Part shown: positions 24,401 through 34,292 of the stretch, piece after piece
Layout of the letters: each line of letters starts with the position of its first letter
Position numbering within the stretch: the first letter of the stretch is position 1
Assembly (NCBI GenBank): GCA_965198915.1
Contig: CBDAQC010000004.1
Span: 310,001 to 374,000 of the forward strand
Length of the DNA stretch: 64,000 nt
Source of the DNA: BOG-908 sp965198915
GTDB lineage: Bacteria; Pseudomonadota; Alphaproteobacteria; Acetobacterales; Acetobacteraceae
Reading direction: 5' to 3'
Position numbers and translations under genes: made by a program
The notes under the pieces: generated by a model
Seen by the model: only the letters and a program-made list of their open reading frames with translations
Databases searched by the model: none
Told to the model about the DNA's origin: nothing

Positions 24401-26149
24401 ATGCTAGCTGATGAGCCGGTCTTCGTTCCCGCCGCTCCATATGACCCGGCAAGCGAGGAGGGTGTGTTCAGCCGTTTTGAACCGGGCACACGCATCCTTC
24501 CTGCCGGCTTCCAAGTTGAGCCACGCTTTCTGAAGCTGCCAGTGGACATCGTGCTGGAGAAGGACGTCGCTGTCACGCTGCGCGACGGCGTGAAGATCTA
24601 CGTGGACGTCCTGCGGCCGGCCGGAACCGACAAGGTGCCGGTGATCGTAGCGTGGAGCCCCTATGGCAAGAGCCGGGGAAACGCGCCGCGATACATGGAC
24701 CTGTTCGCGTTGCTCGGCATGGATCCCGCCACGGTTTCCGGACTGATGAAGTTCGAAGGCCCGGATCCGGCTTTCTGGTGCGCGAACGGCTACGCTATCT
24801 GCAACCCCGACCCGCGTGGCTCTTTCGACTCAGAGGGAGATATCCGCGTTTGGAGCCATCAGGAGGGCGAGGACTACCATGACCTGATCGAGTGGCTCGG
24901 CGTTCAAGAGTGGTGCAACGGCAAGGTCGGCACGAGCGGGAACTCATATCTGGCTATCTCTCAGTGGTTCGCTGCGGCGGAGCAACCACCGCACCTCGCG
25001 GCCATTGCCCCGTGGGAAGGCATGAGCGACATCTACCGGGATCTCGTCATGCGCGGCGGGATTCCTGATTTTCCTTTTCCGCGCATGCTCTCGCAGAGCT
25101 TCGTAGGCAAGAACCGCCGTGAGGATCTTATTGCCGAGGCCGAGCGCCACCCGCTGTTCGACGACTTTTGGCGGACGAAGGTTCCAGATTTCGGGAAGAT
25201 TACGGTGCCCGCGTACGTCGTGGCGAGCTATTCGAACAGCATCCACACTCCTGGCACCTTCCGCGGCTGGCGCAGGATCGCCTCCGAGGAGAAGTGGCTG
25301 CGCATCCACAACACGATGGAGTGGCCGGACTATTACGAGGACGAGAACCTCGCCGATCACCTGCGCTTCTTTGATCACTTCCTCAAGGGCGTCGACAATG
25401 GCTGGCAGCAGACGCCACCCGTGCGCTACGCGATCCTCGATCTCGATGGCCATGACCGCATCAACCTTCCGGCGGGGACCTTCCCGCCCGAGGACGTGTC
25501 AGAAGTCAAGTACTACCTGGACGCCGCGTCCCTCGGGCTGACCGCCGAGACGCCCGCTGCCGCCACCGCGAGTTACGATTCCTTGTCCGAGGAGGGCGTT
25601 GCGTCCTTCGTCATTCGAATAGAGCAGCCCACTGAGTTCGTGGGTTACCCGAAGCTGCACATGTGGGTGGAGGCGGACGGTTCCGACGACATGGACCTTT
25701 TCGTGTTCCTGCAGAAGCTCAATGCCGCCGGCGAGCAGCTCGAGCAGTTCAACGTTCCGAATCACGGCCCCGCAATGCAGGCGCTGACGCGGCGAGGCGC
25801 CGCCATACTGAAATACAAAGGTTCCAATGGTCGCCTGCGTGTTTCCTTGCGCCATCTCGACCCAGCAAGCTCGACGGACACCATACCCGTGCACAGCTTC
25901 GACCGCGTCGAGAAGCTTGCACAAGGGGAGATCGTCGTCATTGACATCGACCTGTTCCCGATCGGATTGGCGTTGCACCCGGGCGAGCAACTACGGCTCG
26001 TCGTCAGCGGAACCCATCTCCTGGGGGGCGTAATGCCCGGAGCGGATAATGTTCCGTCGAGCAATCACGGCCGGCACATCATCCATACCGGGGGCGCCCA
26101 TGCGTCCTATCTTCAGCTCCATACGAGACCGGCGGTGCGGTCAGCCTAG
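24401..26149 (+). CDS. CocE/NonD-family hydrolase
   Basis: A 582-residue S15/CocE-type acyl hydrolase, of normal family length and without the N-terminal fusion of its divergent neighbour. It has VILEKDVAV-type entry, a conserved WSPYGKSRG loop, NPDPRGSFDSEG, the nucleophile S182 in GTSGNSYLA, SDIYRDLVMRGG, a PAYVVASYSNSIH strand carrying the region of the acid, and a jelly-roll end (GEQLRLVVSGTH). SD GGAG lies 8 bp before the ATG. Together with the 749-residue homologue this gives two parallel ester- or amide-cleaving enzymes at the head of the island, suggesting an esterified or bulky natural-product substrate. No signal peptide, so it acts after uptake. Confidence 0.92.
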   Translation: MLADEPVFVPAAPYDPASEEGVFSRFEPGTRILPAGFQVEPRFLKLPVDIVLEKDVAVTLRDGVKIYVDVLRPAGTDKVPVIVAWSPYGKSRGNAPRYMDLFALLGMDPATVSGLMKFEGPDPAFWCANGYAICNPDPRGSFDSEGDIRVWSHQEGEDYHDLIEWLGVQEWCNGKVGTSGNSYLAISQWFAAAEQPPHLAAIAPWEGMSDIYRDLVMRGGIPDFPFPRMLSQSFVGKNRREDLIAEAERHPLFDDFWRTKVPDFGKITVPAYVVASYSNSIHTPGTFRGWRRIASEEKWLRIHNTMEWPDYYEDENLADHLRFFDHFLKGVDNGWQQTPPVRYAILDLDGHDRINLPAGTFPPEDVSEVKYYLDAASLGLTAETPAAATASYDSLSEEGVASFVIRIEQPTEFVGYPKLHMWVEADGSDDMDLFVFLQKLNAAGEQLEQFNVPNHGPAMQALTRRGAAILKYKGSNGRLRVSLRHLDPASSTDTIPVHSFDRVEKLAQGEIVVIDIDLFPIGLALHPGEQLRLVVSGTHLLGGVMPGADNVPSSNHGRHIIHTGGAHASYLQLHTRPAVRSA

Positions 26150-26468
26150 GCGCTTACGTATGCCGACGTGGCTCGCGTCCTCAGGCGCTATCAGCAGTCG
26201 CGACCTTGATCGCGTCGGGCGCGGCCGGGATGGACACGACGTGCGTCACCGGCGAACCTGATCGTAAATGACAACACGCTTTGCAAACCGCTTTCGCGTG
26301 CAACGGATGTGCTGAGGTATCAGCCGACCGCAACGCCAACATCAAGGAAAAATAAGCCACCTACATTGTCGATTTGACTCCTGCAGCTGCACCCAAACTC
26401 CCTGTCAAACTTGAACTTCGCGATCGAGTGTTGATAGAGACTGTCCCGTTTGGCCCAGTGATGATTTC

Positions 26469-26490
26469 GGCAGAGAGCGCGCTCTCTGCC
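26469..26490. repeat. perfect 22-bp palindrome
   Basis: Each arm is GGCAGAGAGCG read on its own strand; the two arms meet with no spacer. It has no U-tract on either side, so it does not look like a terminator. It lies in a gene-free stretch, 500 bp upstream of the TonB receptor. Possible operator, hairpin or insertion-sequence end. Confidence 0.6.
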
Positions 26491-26748
26491 TTACCGCTGG
26501 CAAGCCTCTGTGTCGAGCCTGGCTGAAGGGGACGAGGCAGCAGCGCATTACGTCCCGGCGCAAGAAGCAACTTGCGCACCCCACGAGATGAACCCGCGGG
26601 CACAACCGTGCCTGAAACAGGATCACCTGGAGGTTGATCCAGATCGAAGGGCTCACCCGTGGGCAATAATTGGGCCAGCTATACGAGAAGCTTGGGCGAC
26701 TGGGCACATGGCCGCGCCCGTGCCTCCAACGGGCCATTGACAAAAGAC

Positions 26749-26763
26749 ACTTGGTGACCTATC
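26749..26763. promoter_or_regulatory. candidate GntR/FadR-type operator (site C)
   Basis: ACTTGGTGACCTATC; its reverse complement contains TAGGTCACCAAGT, identical to site B (TAGGTGACCAAGT) over 13 bp except for the central base. It lies 228 bp upstream of the TonB-receptor ATG. Confidence 0.55.
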
Positions 26764-26991
26764 GACTTTTTGGCGTAAAACGAGACATGGAAGGGATGAT
26801 GTGGATTGGCGGCGCGCCTGAGCCGCACCGATTGCGGCGAGCCGTCAACCTTGAAGAATGGGTCTTTCGCCGACTGGCCTCAGGCTAGACTGTCAACGCC
26901 CAGCGCCGTCCTGAAAGCGCCGTAAACGTTTTGACGTCCAGCAAACAAAAACTCGGAACAGCCGAGGACTAAAATAAGGGGGATTCGTCTT

Positions 26992-29451
26992 ATGACAAGG
27001 ATTTGCCAGCCAGCTGGCCGGCCTGATCGGGCCAAAGTCGCGCCGTCCAGGATGGTTGGCTACGTGGTCAGTACTACGATCTTGGCCGGTTTGCCAACGG
27101 CGCTAGCCCGCGCGCAAACTCCCACCGCTCAGGAGACGCATGCCGCCGCTGGTGCTGTGAGCCAGGCACCGCCGGCAAAGGCGGCCTCAAACCAACTCGA
27201 GCAGATTGTCGTTACTGCTCAGCGTCGCAGCGAAAAACTCGAGAAGACGCCGGTCACGGTAACGGCGCTCACCACAGCAGCGCTGAGAAAGCGCGCTATC
27301 ACCACGGAGTCTGACCTCCAGACCGCGACGTCAGGATTACTGGTGAGGCAAGGGACTAGTTCCAACCAGCTGAACTTTGCAGTCCGAGGCCAATCGATCG
27401 ACGTGTTCAGCAACTCACAGCCAGGCGTCTTGCCTTACTTTGATGAAGTGCAGGATGACACCCATTCGGCATCGGCCTTCTATGATCTCCAATCGATCCA
27501 GGTCCTCAAGGGTCCCCAGGGTACCTTGTTCGGGCGAAACGACACTGGCGGCGCCGTTCTGATCACTAGCGTCAAACCGGCAAATGACTTCGGGGGCTTC
27601 ATTACGACCCGCGCGGGTGATTACGGATACACCGAGACCCTCGGCGCTTTGAATGTTCCCATCATCCCAGACAAAGTCCTGCTGCGGGTCTCGGGTGACT
27701 ACGAGCACCGATCCGGCTACGTGAATGACGTGTATTCAAACACAACGCCAGGCACCGTCTTGCACGAAGCCGGGCGGATCAGCCTCGAAATCAGACCGAA
27801 CGATTGGCTGCAAAACACCACAGTGATCGACTACATCCATTCTGGTGGAACAAACACGCCCTCTGAAATCTACAATGTGTATGAGCCAGGTAGCACACAC
27901 AACGGTGTCCCGCTCAATGCCACTGCCGCAGAGTTCTACAGTCCTTTCCTTGATAAGCTGCTCGGCTTTCCTGGCGCATATGGACTTTATCTTTCCGCCA
28001 ATCCAAAAGCAGATCCGCTAGGGATCGCTAATTCGGTGCAGCAGCAGGCCCTTCATGGTCCAAACTGGGTCAATTCCCCCGGCACCTTCTTGCATCGCTC
28101 GGACAACACCATCGTGTCGAATGTCACCACAATGGATCTTGGCGACGGTGTTACGCTAAAGAACATATTCGGCTTCGATCGGGCTGATGCGGTTGATTAC
28201 ACGGACGCGGGAGGAGCGCCTTACGCTCTCGAGCTAGCGCGTTACGAAGGCCTTAACAACGACACCACGGATTACTCCGAGGAACTGCAGGTACTCGGCA
28301 AGACACTGGGAGATAAGCTCAATTACGTCGCGGGCTTCTACTACCTGAACTCGCAGAACTACGGCGGAGTGGGGCTGAGCATCCTAGGTTTACCACCGCT
28401 CATTCCGGCGACAAACGCTTTTTACTACTACAAACTTCCCACGCAATCCTATGCCGGATATGCACAGGGCACTTACGACCTCAGCTCGCTCACTGGAATC
28501 CGCGGTTTGGGCTTCACTGCCGGATTGCGTTACACCGGAGAGGACTATTCCGAACAGCAGCTCCCCGGTTCTGTGGTGTATGGATTGCCCGGACTGTCTA
28601 ATAATCTGTCGCAGTCGGAGACCAAGCTGAGCTGGCAGTTCGGCGCGCAGGAGCAGCTGAACCCCAACCTTCTGCTCTATGTAGTGTCGCGGCATAGTTT
28701 CAGGAGCGGGGGCTTCAACCCGACGGTGCCGCCTTTGTCTGGCACGGCCAGCACGGGAGGCGCTGCGTTTTATCCCGAAACGACCACTGACGTCGAGGTT
28801 GGTGCCAAGTATGAGGGCCATCTTGGTTCGGTTCCAATCCGGATGAACGCGGACGCTTTCAATCAGTGGGTCAGCAATGCGCAGCGTATCGACTACGTCT
28901 TGAATCCGACGACGATGTCGATCGCTGGCCTGACGGTGAATGTCCCGCAAGCGGAGATTTCGGGTTTTGAGGTGGACGGTGAAGTTCGACCGCAGGAGTG
29001 GCTGGATCTGGGTCTGAGCGTGACGTTCACCGACGCGCGCTACACGAATGGCCTGACCAACGTCTTCGGTCAGCCGACGCAGTTTGGCCCCTACGCCGAT
29101 ACGCCGAAGTGGTCCGGCTCGGCCTATGTGGAACTCTCGCAAGACCTGCCAAGAGACTATGGCCGCGCGTCGTTCCGCACCGACGTCTTTGCGCAGTCCA
29201 AATTCTATTTCAGCAACCTCAACAACACTCTCTCACCAGGAACAGCCATCCCCGGATACGGACTTGTTAATTTCCGCGTCGCCTTGGAGAACATCAAGCA
29301 AAGCAACTTCTCAATTGCCGGATATCTTCGTAACGCTTTCGATCACCCTTATTATGCGGGTGGTATCGCGTCCGGTCCGGCCCTGGGGTTTAACAGCGTG
29401 CAACCTGGTTTACCCCGCATGTTCTTTTTCGAAGGTACTTACAACTTTTGA
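26992..29451 (+). CDS. TonB-dependent outer-membrane receptor
   Basis: An 819-residue receptor. The N-terminus is a long signal region (hydrophobic VSTTILAGLPTALARAQ), followed by a TonB box-like EQIVVTAQRR. The plug domain includes NFAVRGQSIDVF and VLKGPQGTLFGRNDTGGAVL. A 22-strand barrel follows, ending in the terminal aromatic FFFEGTYNF required for outer-membrane assembly. SD AAGGGGG lies 9 bp upstream. Receptors of this type in sphingomonads and relatives import bulky organics as well as siderophores. Its position directly before the oxygenase genes suggests it brings in the pathway substrate. Confidence 0.95.
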   Translation: MTRICQPAGRPDRAKVAPSRMVGYVVSTTILAGLPTALARAQTPTAQETHAAAGAVSQAPPAKAASNQLEQIVVTAQRRSEKLEKTPVTVTALTTAALRKRAITTESDLQTATSGLLVRQGTSSNQLNFAVRGQSIDVFSNSQPGVLPYFDEVQDDTHSASAFYDLQSIQVLKGPQGTLFGRNDTGGAVLITSVKPANDFGGFITTRAGDYGYTETLGALNVPIIPDKVLLRVSGDYEHRSGYVNDVYSNTTPGTVLHEAGRISLEIRPNDWLQNTTVIDYIHSGGTNTPSEIYNVYEPGSTHNGVPLNATAAEFYSPFLDKLLGFPGAYGLYLSANPKADPLGIANSVQQQALHGPNWVNSPGTFLHRSDNTIVSNVTTMDLGDGVTLKNIFGFDRADAVDYTDAGGAPYALELARYEGLNNDTTDYSEELQVLGKTLGDKLNYVAGFYYLNSQNYGGVGLSILGLPPLIPATNAFYYYKLPTQSYAGYAQGTYDLSSLTGIRGLGFTAGLRYTGEDYSEQQLPGSVVYGLPGLSNNLSQSETKLSWQFGAQEQLNPNLLLYVVSRHSFRSGGFNPTVPPLSGTASTGGAAFYPETTTDVEVGAKYEGHLGSVPIRMNADAFNQWVSNAQRIDYVLNPTTMSIAGLTVNVPQAEISGFEVDGEVRPQEWLDLGLSVTFTDARYTNGLTNVFGQPTQFGPYADTPKWSGSAYVELSQDLPRDYGRASFRTDVFAQSKFYFSNLNNTLSPGTAIPGYGLVNFRVALENIKQSNFSIAGYLRNAFDHPYYAGGIASGPALGFNSVQPGLPRMFFFEGTYNF

Positions 29452-29570
29452 GAACAATGAGTGGAGCAGACCAGCTTTTTGACGACGACGCCGTAGCGGC
29501 CCGAGTTGGCGGGCCTCTCGGGCCGAAATACCATCGGCTTGAGAACGCGTCAGCGCTGCGGATAGGAAAC

Positions 29571-31232
29571 ATGCGAGAGCATACCCTTACTCGGTCAACC
29601 ACCCTCGTAGTCGGTGCGGGCCCAGTTGGCTTGATGGTTGCGATACTCCTCGCTAGACAAGGATTGCGATCGATCATCGTCGAACGCTTCAGGACTCGGC
29701 ATGGGGCGCCAAAAGCGCACGCGCTTAACCCGCGGTCGATGGAGATTTGCCGCGCCGTCGGCCTTGATACCGAGGCCATGAAGCGGCGCGCCACGCCCAA
29801 AGCAGATGGCGGGTGGGTAAGGTTCGTAACGACCCTTGCCGGTGAAGAAATCGGCGTGCTTCCCTACGAGCGCCAAGACGATCAGGTGCGGGACATGACC
29901 CCGGAACCCCTGATTAACCTCGCCCAACCTCTTTTCGAGGACTTCCTGCTTGAGGAAGTGGCGCGTTCTCCCTTGATCGAGCTGCGGCGCGGAGTTCTGT
30001 GGCGCGGCTGCGAGCAGACCGCCGACGCGGTCACGTCGATGTTGGAGGATACGGACACGCGGGAGCCGACGAGACTGACCACTGGCTACGTGATAGCGGC
30101 TGACGGTGCGGGAAGCGCCGTGCGGCACGAACTCGGCATCAGCATGGTCGGCGACGCCGCGTCTCAGGCCTTCATCACCATCCACTTCGAAGCGAACCTG
30201 CGCGGCGTTGTGGGCGATCGGCCCGGTATACTCTATTGGATCATGCAGCCGCCGCACGCCGGCGTCCTGATCGCCTACGATATCGACAGGAACTGGTGCA
30301 TGCTCTACCCGCACGATCCGGCGCTGTCGCCGCGGGAGAGTTTCACGCCGGAGGTGTGCGAGCGGATCCTGCGTCACGCGATCGGCGACAGCGACGTTGC
30401 AATCAAGATCAAGCACGTGCTTCCCTGGGCATTGATGTCGGAAGTTGCCGAACGCTACCGGTCGGGGCGGGTGTTCCTGGTGGGTGATGCGGCGCATCGG
30501 TTCCCTCCAACCGGCGGCCTCGGTCTGAACACGGGACTGCAGGACGCGCACAATCTCACCTGGAAAATTGCCGCCGTCGAACAGGGACATGCCACCGACA
30601 GGCTGCTCGATACCTACCACAGCGAGCGCCACGCGGTGGCGACAATCAACTCCGCGCAAAGCTACAAGAACGCGCAACGCATCCTCAAGCTGCAGATCGC
30701 ACTCAAATCCGGTGACGCGGACGATGCCGGCGCGCTGCTTCGGCGGCTACACGACCCCTTGGCGCAGGCAGACATCCAACAGCAGATTGAAAACCAGCGC
30801 GAGCATTTCGATAGCCTCGCCTTGCAGCTCGGCTTCCGCTATGGCCTCGATGGCTACGAGTTCAGGGACGTATCCGACTTCAAGCCAGCCCTCCTCGCCG
30901 GCGGCCGGCTGCCGCATGCGTGGCTCGAACGCGACGGAAAGATCCTCCCGCTTCTGGACCTCCTGGATGACAGGCGCTTCACCTTGCTCGTTGGCAGGGG
31001 TCACGCAGCCGCGTTGGTCGACTCCAACATAGCGGAGACGCACGTCAAGCTGGTGACTGAGGGTCTGGACTTCGAAGATCCCGGTGGCGCGCTGCGGCGC
31101 TTCGTCAATCTGGCCGATGGTGAGTCGGTCTTGGTGCGCCCCGATGGCCATGTGGCGGCTGTCATTGCTAAGTCGCAGGCCGGCAGTCTCGCAGCCCTGC
31201 TGCGTGATGCGTTGTTTGCTGAGGCGCCATAA
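29571..31232 (+). CDS. FAD-dependent aromatic hydroxylase (PheA/TfdB, class A)
   Basis: A flavoprotein monooxygenase of 553 residues when started at the ATG after AGGAAAC. Earlier starts overlap the receptor gene (29448) and add 41 residues with no fold. It has the FAD motif VVGAGPVGLMVAILLARQGL, a substrate/FAD segment YVIAADGAGSAVR (DG motif) and GDAAHRFPPTGGLGLNTGLQ (GD motif), then a thioredoxin-like C-terminal domain. Such enzymes hydroxylate phenols next to an existing hydroxyl, making catechol- or hydroquinone-type rings for an extradiol dioxygenase such as that at 33348. Confidence 0.9.
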   Translation: MREHTLTRSTTLVVGAGPVGLMVAILLARQGLRSIIVERFRTRHGAPKAHALNPRSMEICRAVGLDTEAMKRRATPKADGGWVRFVTTLAGEEIGVLPYERQDDQVRDMTPEPLINLAQPLFEDFLLEEVARSPLIELRRGVLWRGCEQTADAVTSMLEDTDTREPTRLTTGYVIAADGAGSAVRHELGISMVGDAASQAFITIHFEANLRGVVGDRPGILYWIMQPPHAGVLIAYDIDRNWCMLYPHDPALSPRESFTPEVCERILRHAIGDSDVAIKIKHVLPWALMSEVAERYRSGRVFLVGDAAHRFPPTGGLGLNTGLQDAHNLTWKIAAVEQGHATDRLLDTYHSERHAVATINSAQSYKNAQRILKLQIALKSGDADDAGALLRRLHDPLAQADIQQQIENQREHFDSLALQLGFRYGLDGYEFRDVSDFKPALLAGGRLPHAWLERDGKILPLLDLLDDRRFTLLVGRGHAAALVDSNIAETHVKLVTEGLDFEDPGGALRRFVNLADGESVLVRPDGHVAAVIAKSQAGSLAALLRDALFAEAP

Positions 31233-31467
31233 GCATGGCCTGCGAACGATTGTCGAGGAGATGCCGGGCGGCGCCTTCGAGAAGAAGCAACAGCGCTCTC
31301 AGTGCATCTTCCTGCTGTTCCGGAGGCACCCGGACGGCCGGTGCATGCGGAAAAGCAGGCTGCCGACCCATTTCACAAAAGGACTCCTTGCGTACGGGAG
31401 CGCCGTTGAAACGAACAAGACGTGACGTGAGGCGCTGCTGCAAGCGGGCGCGGGAGGTAGCTTCGGA

Positions 31468-31755
31468 ATGGTCACCCACATCGTTATCTTCAGTTGGATC
31501 GCCGGGGTGACCAGCGAGCAAGTCGATCGGTTCAGACAGGCACTCGACACATTGTCGTCCGAGTTGCGTGACGTCACCGAGATACAGCACGGTCCGGACC
31601 TGCGCTTTCGCGCGGGCAATGGCGACTACGCCATCATCGCAACGTTCAACGACAAAGCGGGTTGGGGTGTCTATCAGGCACATCCGGCGCACAAGGCCTT
31701 CGTTCGTGATTTCGTGACCCCGATACAGGCGAGCCGCCTGACGATCCAGTTGTAG
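31468..31755 (+). CDS. Dabb (dimeric alpha-beta barrel) protein
   Basis: A 95-residue protein that is a single stress-responsive A/B-barrel domain: VTHIVIFSW at the start, a central EIQHGPDLRFRAGNGDYAII, then YQAHPAHKAFVRDFVTP. The HxxF-type His and the GxD region are typical. Relatives include olivetolic acid cyclase and small enzymes acting on beta-polyketone intermediates, as well as unassigned stress proteins. GGAGG precedes the ATG by about 10 bp, and the stop is 8 bp before the MatB gene. In this operon it may act on a polyketone ring-cleavage product; inferred from context only. Confidence 0.85.
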   Translation: MVTHIVIFSWIAGVTSEQVDRFRQALDTLSSELRDVTEIQHGPDLRFRAGNGDYAIIATFNDKAGWGVYQAHPAHKAFVRDFVTPIQASRLTIQL

Positions 31756-31763
31756 CGCGACAG

Positions 31764-33305
31764 ATGTCGAGCATGACCGACCCTGATCGGGCGCCCGGGC
31801 GGATGGCGGCGAACGAAAACGTCTTCGCATTGTTCGATGCCACGGCCGTTGCGCATGCCGGGCGCCCGTGTCTGCTGATCGACGGACGGCCGCTTTTGAC
31901 ATACGGCGCGATGCTGGCGGAAACAGGCCGGGCCGCCGCTTGGCTGCGGTCGGCCGGCGTGCGGCACTCCGACCGTGTCGTACTCCAGGCGCATAAATCT
32001 CCCGCCGCTATGATCCTCTATCTTGCCTGCCTGCGTGCCGGCGCCGTGTTCATCCCGCTGAACACTGCCTACCAGGCTAGCGAGGTTGCCTACTTCCTGG
32101 CCGACTCCGAGCCCGCTTTGCTGGTGGCGAGCCCGGGGCTGGCAGGCGAGACCGTGCCGTTCACCGGCTTGCGCGTGCGCCTTGCCGGTGATCTGGCGAC
32201 CGCGCCGTGGGCTGGAATCACCGAGCAAGAGCCAGTTGCGCCGTCAGGCCCCGCAGAAGCCGCGGCCATCCTTTACACGTCCGGAACAACGGGCCGGTCC
32301 AAGGGCGCGGTGCTGACCCACGGCAACCTGTCGTCCAACGCCATCGTTCTTGGCCAGTCTTGGCGTTGGCGGGATGATGACGTGCTGCTTCACGCCCTGC
32401 CGATGTTCCACGCGCACGGCCTGTTCGTGGCACTGCACTGCGCCTTGCTGCATGCCTCGCCGATCCTCTTTCACGAGCGCTTCGAAGTGGACGCCATCAT
32501 TCGCGACCTGCCTGCCGCGAGCGTCTTCATGGGAGTGCCCACATTCTACACGCGTCTGCTTGCCGATCCGAGGTTCAACGAACCGCTCTGCAAGCACATG
32601 CGGCTTTTCATCAGCGGCTCCGCGCCGCTCCTCGCAGCAACGTTCGAGGAGTTCAAGGTCCGCACCGGGCACGCGATCCTCGAACGCTATGGCATGACGG
32701 AAGCACTGATGGTCACGTCAAACCCATATGACGGACCGCGGGTTGTCGGCAGCGTCGGACCTGCGCTGCCGGGTGTCTCGGTCCGCATCGTGGCCGAGAA
32801 CGGCCAACCAGCAGCAACGGGTACGCCCGGCATGTTGGAGATCAAAGGGCCAAATCTTTTCGCCGGCTACTGGCGCAATCCGGAGAAGACCGCGCAGGAC
32901 CACACGGCGGACGGCTATTTCATCACCGGCGACATCGCGACCGAGGATGAGGCTAACCACATCCGCATCGTCGGGCGCGCGAAGGACCTCATTATTTCTG
33001 GCGGCTACAACGTTTATCCGAAGGAAGTCGAGATGGCGATCGACGCCCTGGATGGTGTGGCCGAGAGCGCGGTGATCGGGTTGCCCCACCCTGATTTCGG
33101 CGAAGGCGTGGCTGCGGTGGTGACCCGCCTGCCAGGCTCCCTCATCGAGGCGAACCAAATCGCCGAGGCGCTTGCCACCGAGCTGGCGGCGTTCAAGCGC
33201 CCGAAGAAGATCATCATGGCCGACGACCTGCCGCGCAACGCCATGGGCAAGGTGCAGAAGGCCATGTTGCGCGAGCTGCACAAGGATGTTTTCGCGATCA
33301 CCTGA
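31764..33305 (+). CDS. matB: malonyl-/methylmalonyl-CoA synthetase-like acyl-activating enzyme
   Basis: A 513-residue ANL-superfamily enzyme. It has the phosphate-binding loop ILYTSGTTGRSKGAVLTHGN (about 169-188), ERYGMTE adenylate motif, TGDIATEDEANHIRIVGR and the catalytic Lys near the end in PRNAMGKVQK. The overall length and the segment ALPMFHAHGLFVALHCALL with SVFMGVPTFYTRLL match MatB-type malonyl-CoA synthetases rather than aryl- or fatty-acyl-CoA ligases. MatB enzymes accept malonate and often methylmalonate. A methylmalonyl-CoA mutase gene lies 3 kb downstream, which suggests methylmalonate as substrate here. Substrate choice is not proven by sequence. Confidence 0.85.
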   Translation: MSSMTDPDRAPGRMAANENVFALFDATAVAHAGRPCLLIDGRPLLTYGAMLAETGRAAAWLRSAGVRHSDRVVLQAHKSPAAMILYLACLRAGAVFIPLNTAYQASEVAYFLADSEPALLVASPGLAGETVPFTGLRVRLAGDLATAPWAGITEQEPVAPSGPAEAAAILYTSGTTGRSKGAVLTHGNLSSNAIVLGQSWRWRDDDVLLHALPMFHAHGLFVALHCALLHASPILFHERFEVDAIIRDLPAASVFMGVPTFYTRLLADPRFNEPLCKHMRLFISGSAPLLAATFEEFKVRTGHAILERYGMTEALMVTSNPYDGPRVVGSVGPALPGVSVRIVAENGQPAATGTPGMLEIKGPNLFAGYWRNPEKTAQDHTADGYFITGDIATEDEANHIRIVGRAKDLIISGGYNVYPKEVEMAIDALDGVAESAVIGLPHPDFGEGVAAVVTRLPGSLIEANQIAEALATELAAFKRPKKIIMADDLPRNAMGKVQKAMLRELHKDVFAIT

Positions 33306-33347
33306 GCAGGTGCGCTGCTGCCTAGCAATCATGTTGGAGTTGCGCTG

Positions 33348-34277
33348 ATGGAGCTACCCAAACCAGTCTACAAACCCCCCTTTTTGATAACGCGCGCCAG
33401 CCATGCCGTGGTGCGCGTGCGCGACCTGGAGGCGAGCCGCGCGTTCTATTGTGATCTTCTCGGTATGGTCGTGAGCGACGCAGACACCGCCACGCTGTGG
33501 CTGCGAGGGTTGGAGGAAGCCTGCCATCACAGTCTCGTGCTCAAGCTTGGCGAGCCGGCCGTCGAGCGCGTGGGCATGCGCGTGTTGACCGAGGAAGACC
33601 TCGACTTGTTGCAGGCGCATTTCGCGGCTGCGGGCTTTCCGACCGACTGGGTGGAAGTCGCCTATCAGGGTCGAACGCTGCACACCACCGACCCGGCCGG
33701 AACACCACTCGAGTTCTGTGCGACGATGCAGACGCGCGAACGCTTGTTCTCCTGTATCGACCGCTACCATGGCGCCTGCGTCCTGCGTCTCGATCATTTT
33801 CAGATCGTGACCGACCGCATGCGGGAAAGTCTCGATTTCTACGTGGAGATGGGATTTCGTCTGTCGGAATACGTCGTCAAGGACGGTGATCTCGAGCTGA
33901 TCTTCCTGCAGCGCAAGGGCAACCCGCATGACATCGTTTTCGCAAATCGAGAAGGACCGCGCCTGCATCATTGCGCGTTCCAGGTGCCGGAAACCCATCA
34001 TCTGATGGATGTGTGTGACCTCCTCGTCCTCAAGGACCACGAGGCGCAGGTGGAGTTCGGCCCGGCACGGCACTTCAGTCCCGGATTGGCCCGCTTCCTC
34101 TACCTACGCGATCCTGACGGCCATCGGGTGGAGCTCTTTCCCAGTCACTATCATACCGTGGACATCGAGGACGAACCCGTCGAATGGGAGGTACCCGCGT
34201 TCAAGATAGGCGGCTGGTCCGTTCCGCCCGACCGTTGGTGGAATGACACCATGCCGTTCGTCGCGCCGGGCCGATAA
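33348..34277 (+). CDS. type I extradiol (catechol 2,3-) dioxygenase
   Basis: A 309-residue two-domain VOC enzyme with the ring-cleavage metal site: iron ligands H150 (RLDHFQIV), H208 (LHHCAF) and E262 (GHRVELF). The spacing is almost that of biphenyl dioxygenases (146/210/260). Second-sphere residues H194, H242 and Y252 are also in place. The length matches the family. It therefore should cleave a catechol or substituted dihydroxy ring next to a hydroxyl. GGAG precedes the ATG by 8 bp. It sits between MatB and an FAH hydrolase, the classic next step after meta-cleavage. Confidence 0.93.
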   Translation: MELPKPVYKPPFLITRASHAVVRVRDLEASRAFYCDLLGMVVSDADTATLWLRGLEEACHHSLVLKLGEPAVERVGMRVLTEEDLDLLQAHFAAAGFPTDWVEVAYQGRTLHTTDPAGTPLEFCATMQTRERLFSCIDRYHGACVLRLDHFQIVTDRMRESLDFYVEMGFRLSEYVVKDGDLELIFLQRKGNPHDIVFANREGPRLHHCAFQVPETHHLMDVCDLLVLKDHEAQVEFGPARHFSPGLARFLYLRDPDGHRVELFPSHYHTVDIEDEPVEWEVPAFKIGGWSVPPDRWWNDTMPFVAPGR

Positions 34278-34292
34278 CAAGAGGAGCTTTCT

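Larger units (their letters stand above)
26150..26991. other. long gap upstream of the TonB receptor
   Basis: About 840 bp without a convincing gene. It holds a perfect 22-bp palindrome (26469-26490) and operator site C (26749-26763). Minus-strand frames over 26361-26743 are open but not assignable; one ends in ITGPNGTVSINTRSR, faintly protein-like. Confidence 0.45.

Noticed and set aside
33348..34277. Methylmalonyl-CoA epimerase for the VOC protein near MatB
   Set aside because: Epimerases are single-domain proteins of about 140-150 residues. This protein has 309 residues, two domains and the extradiol dioxygenase ligand set.
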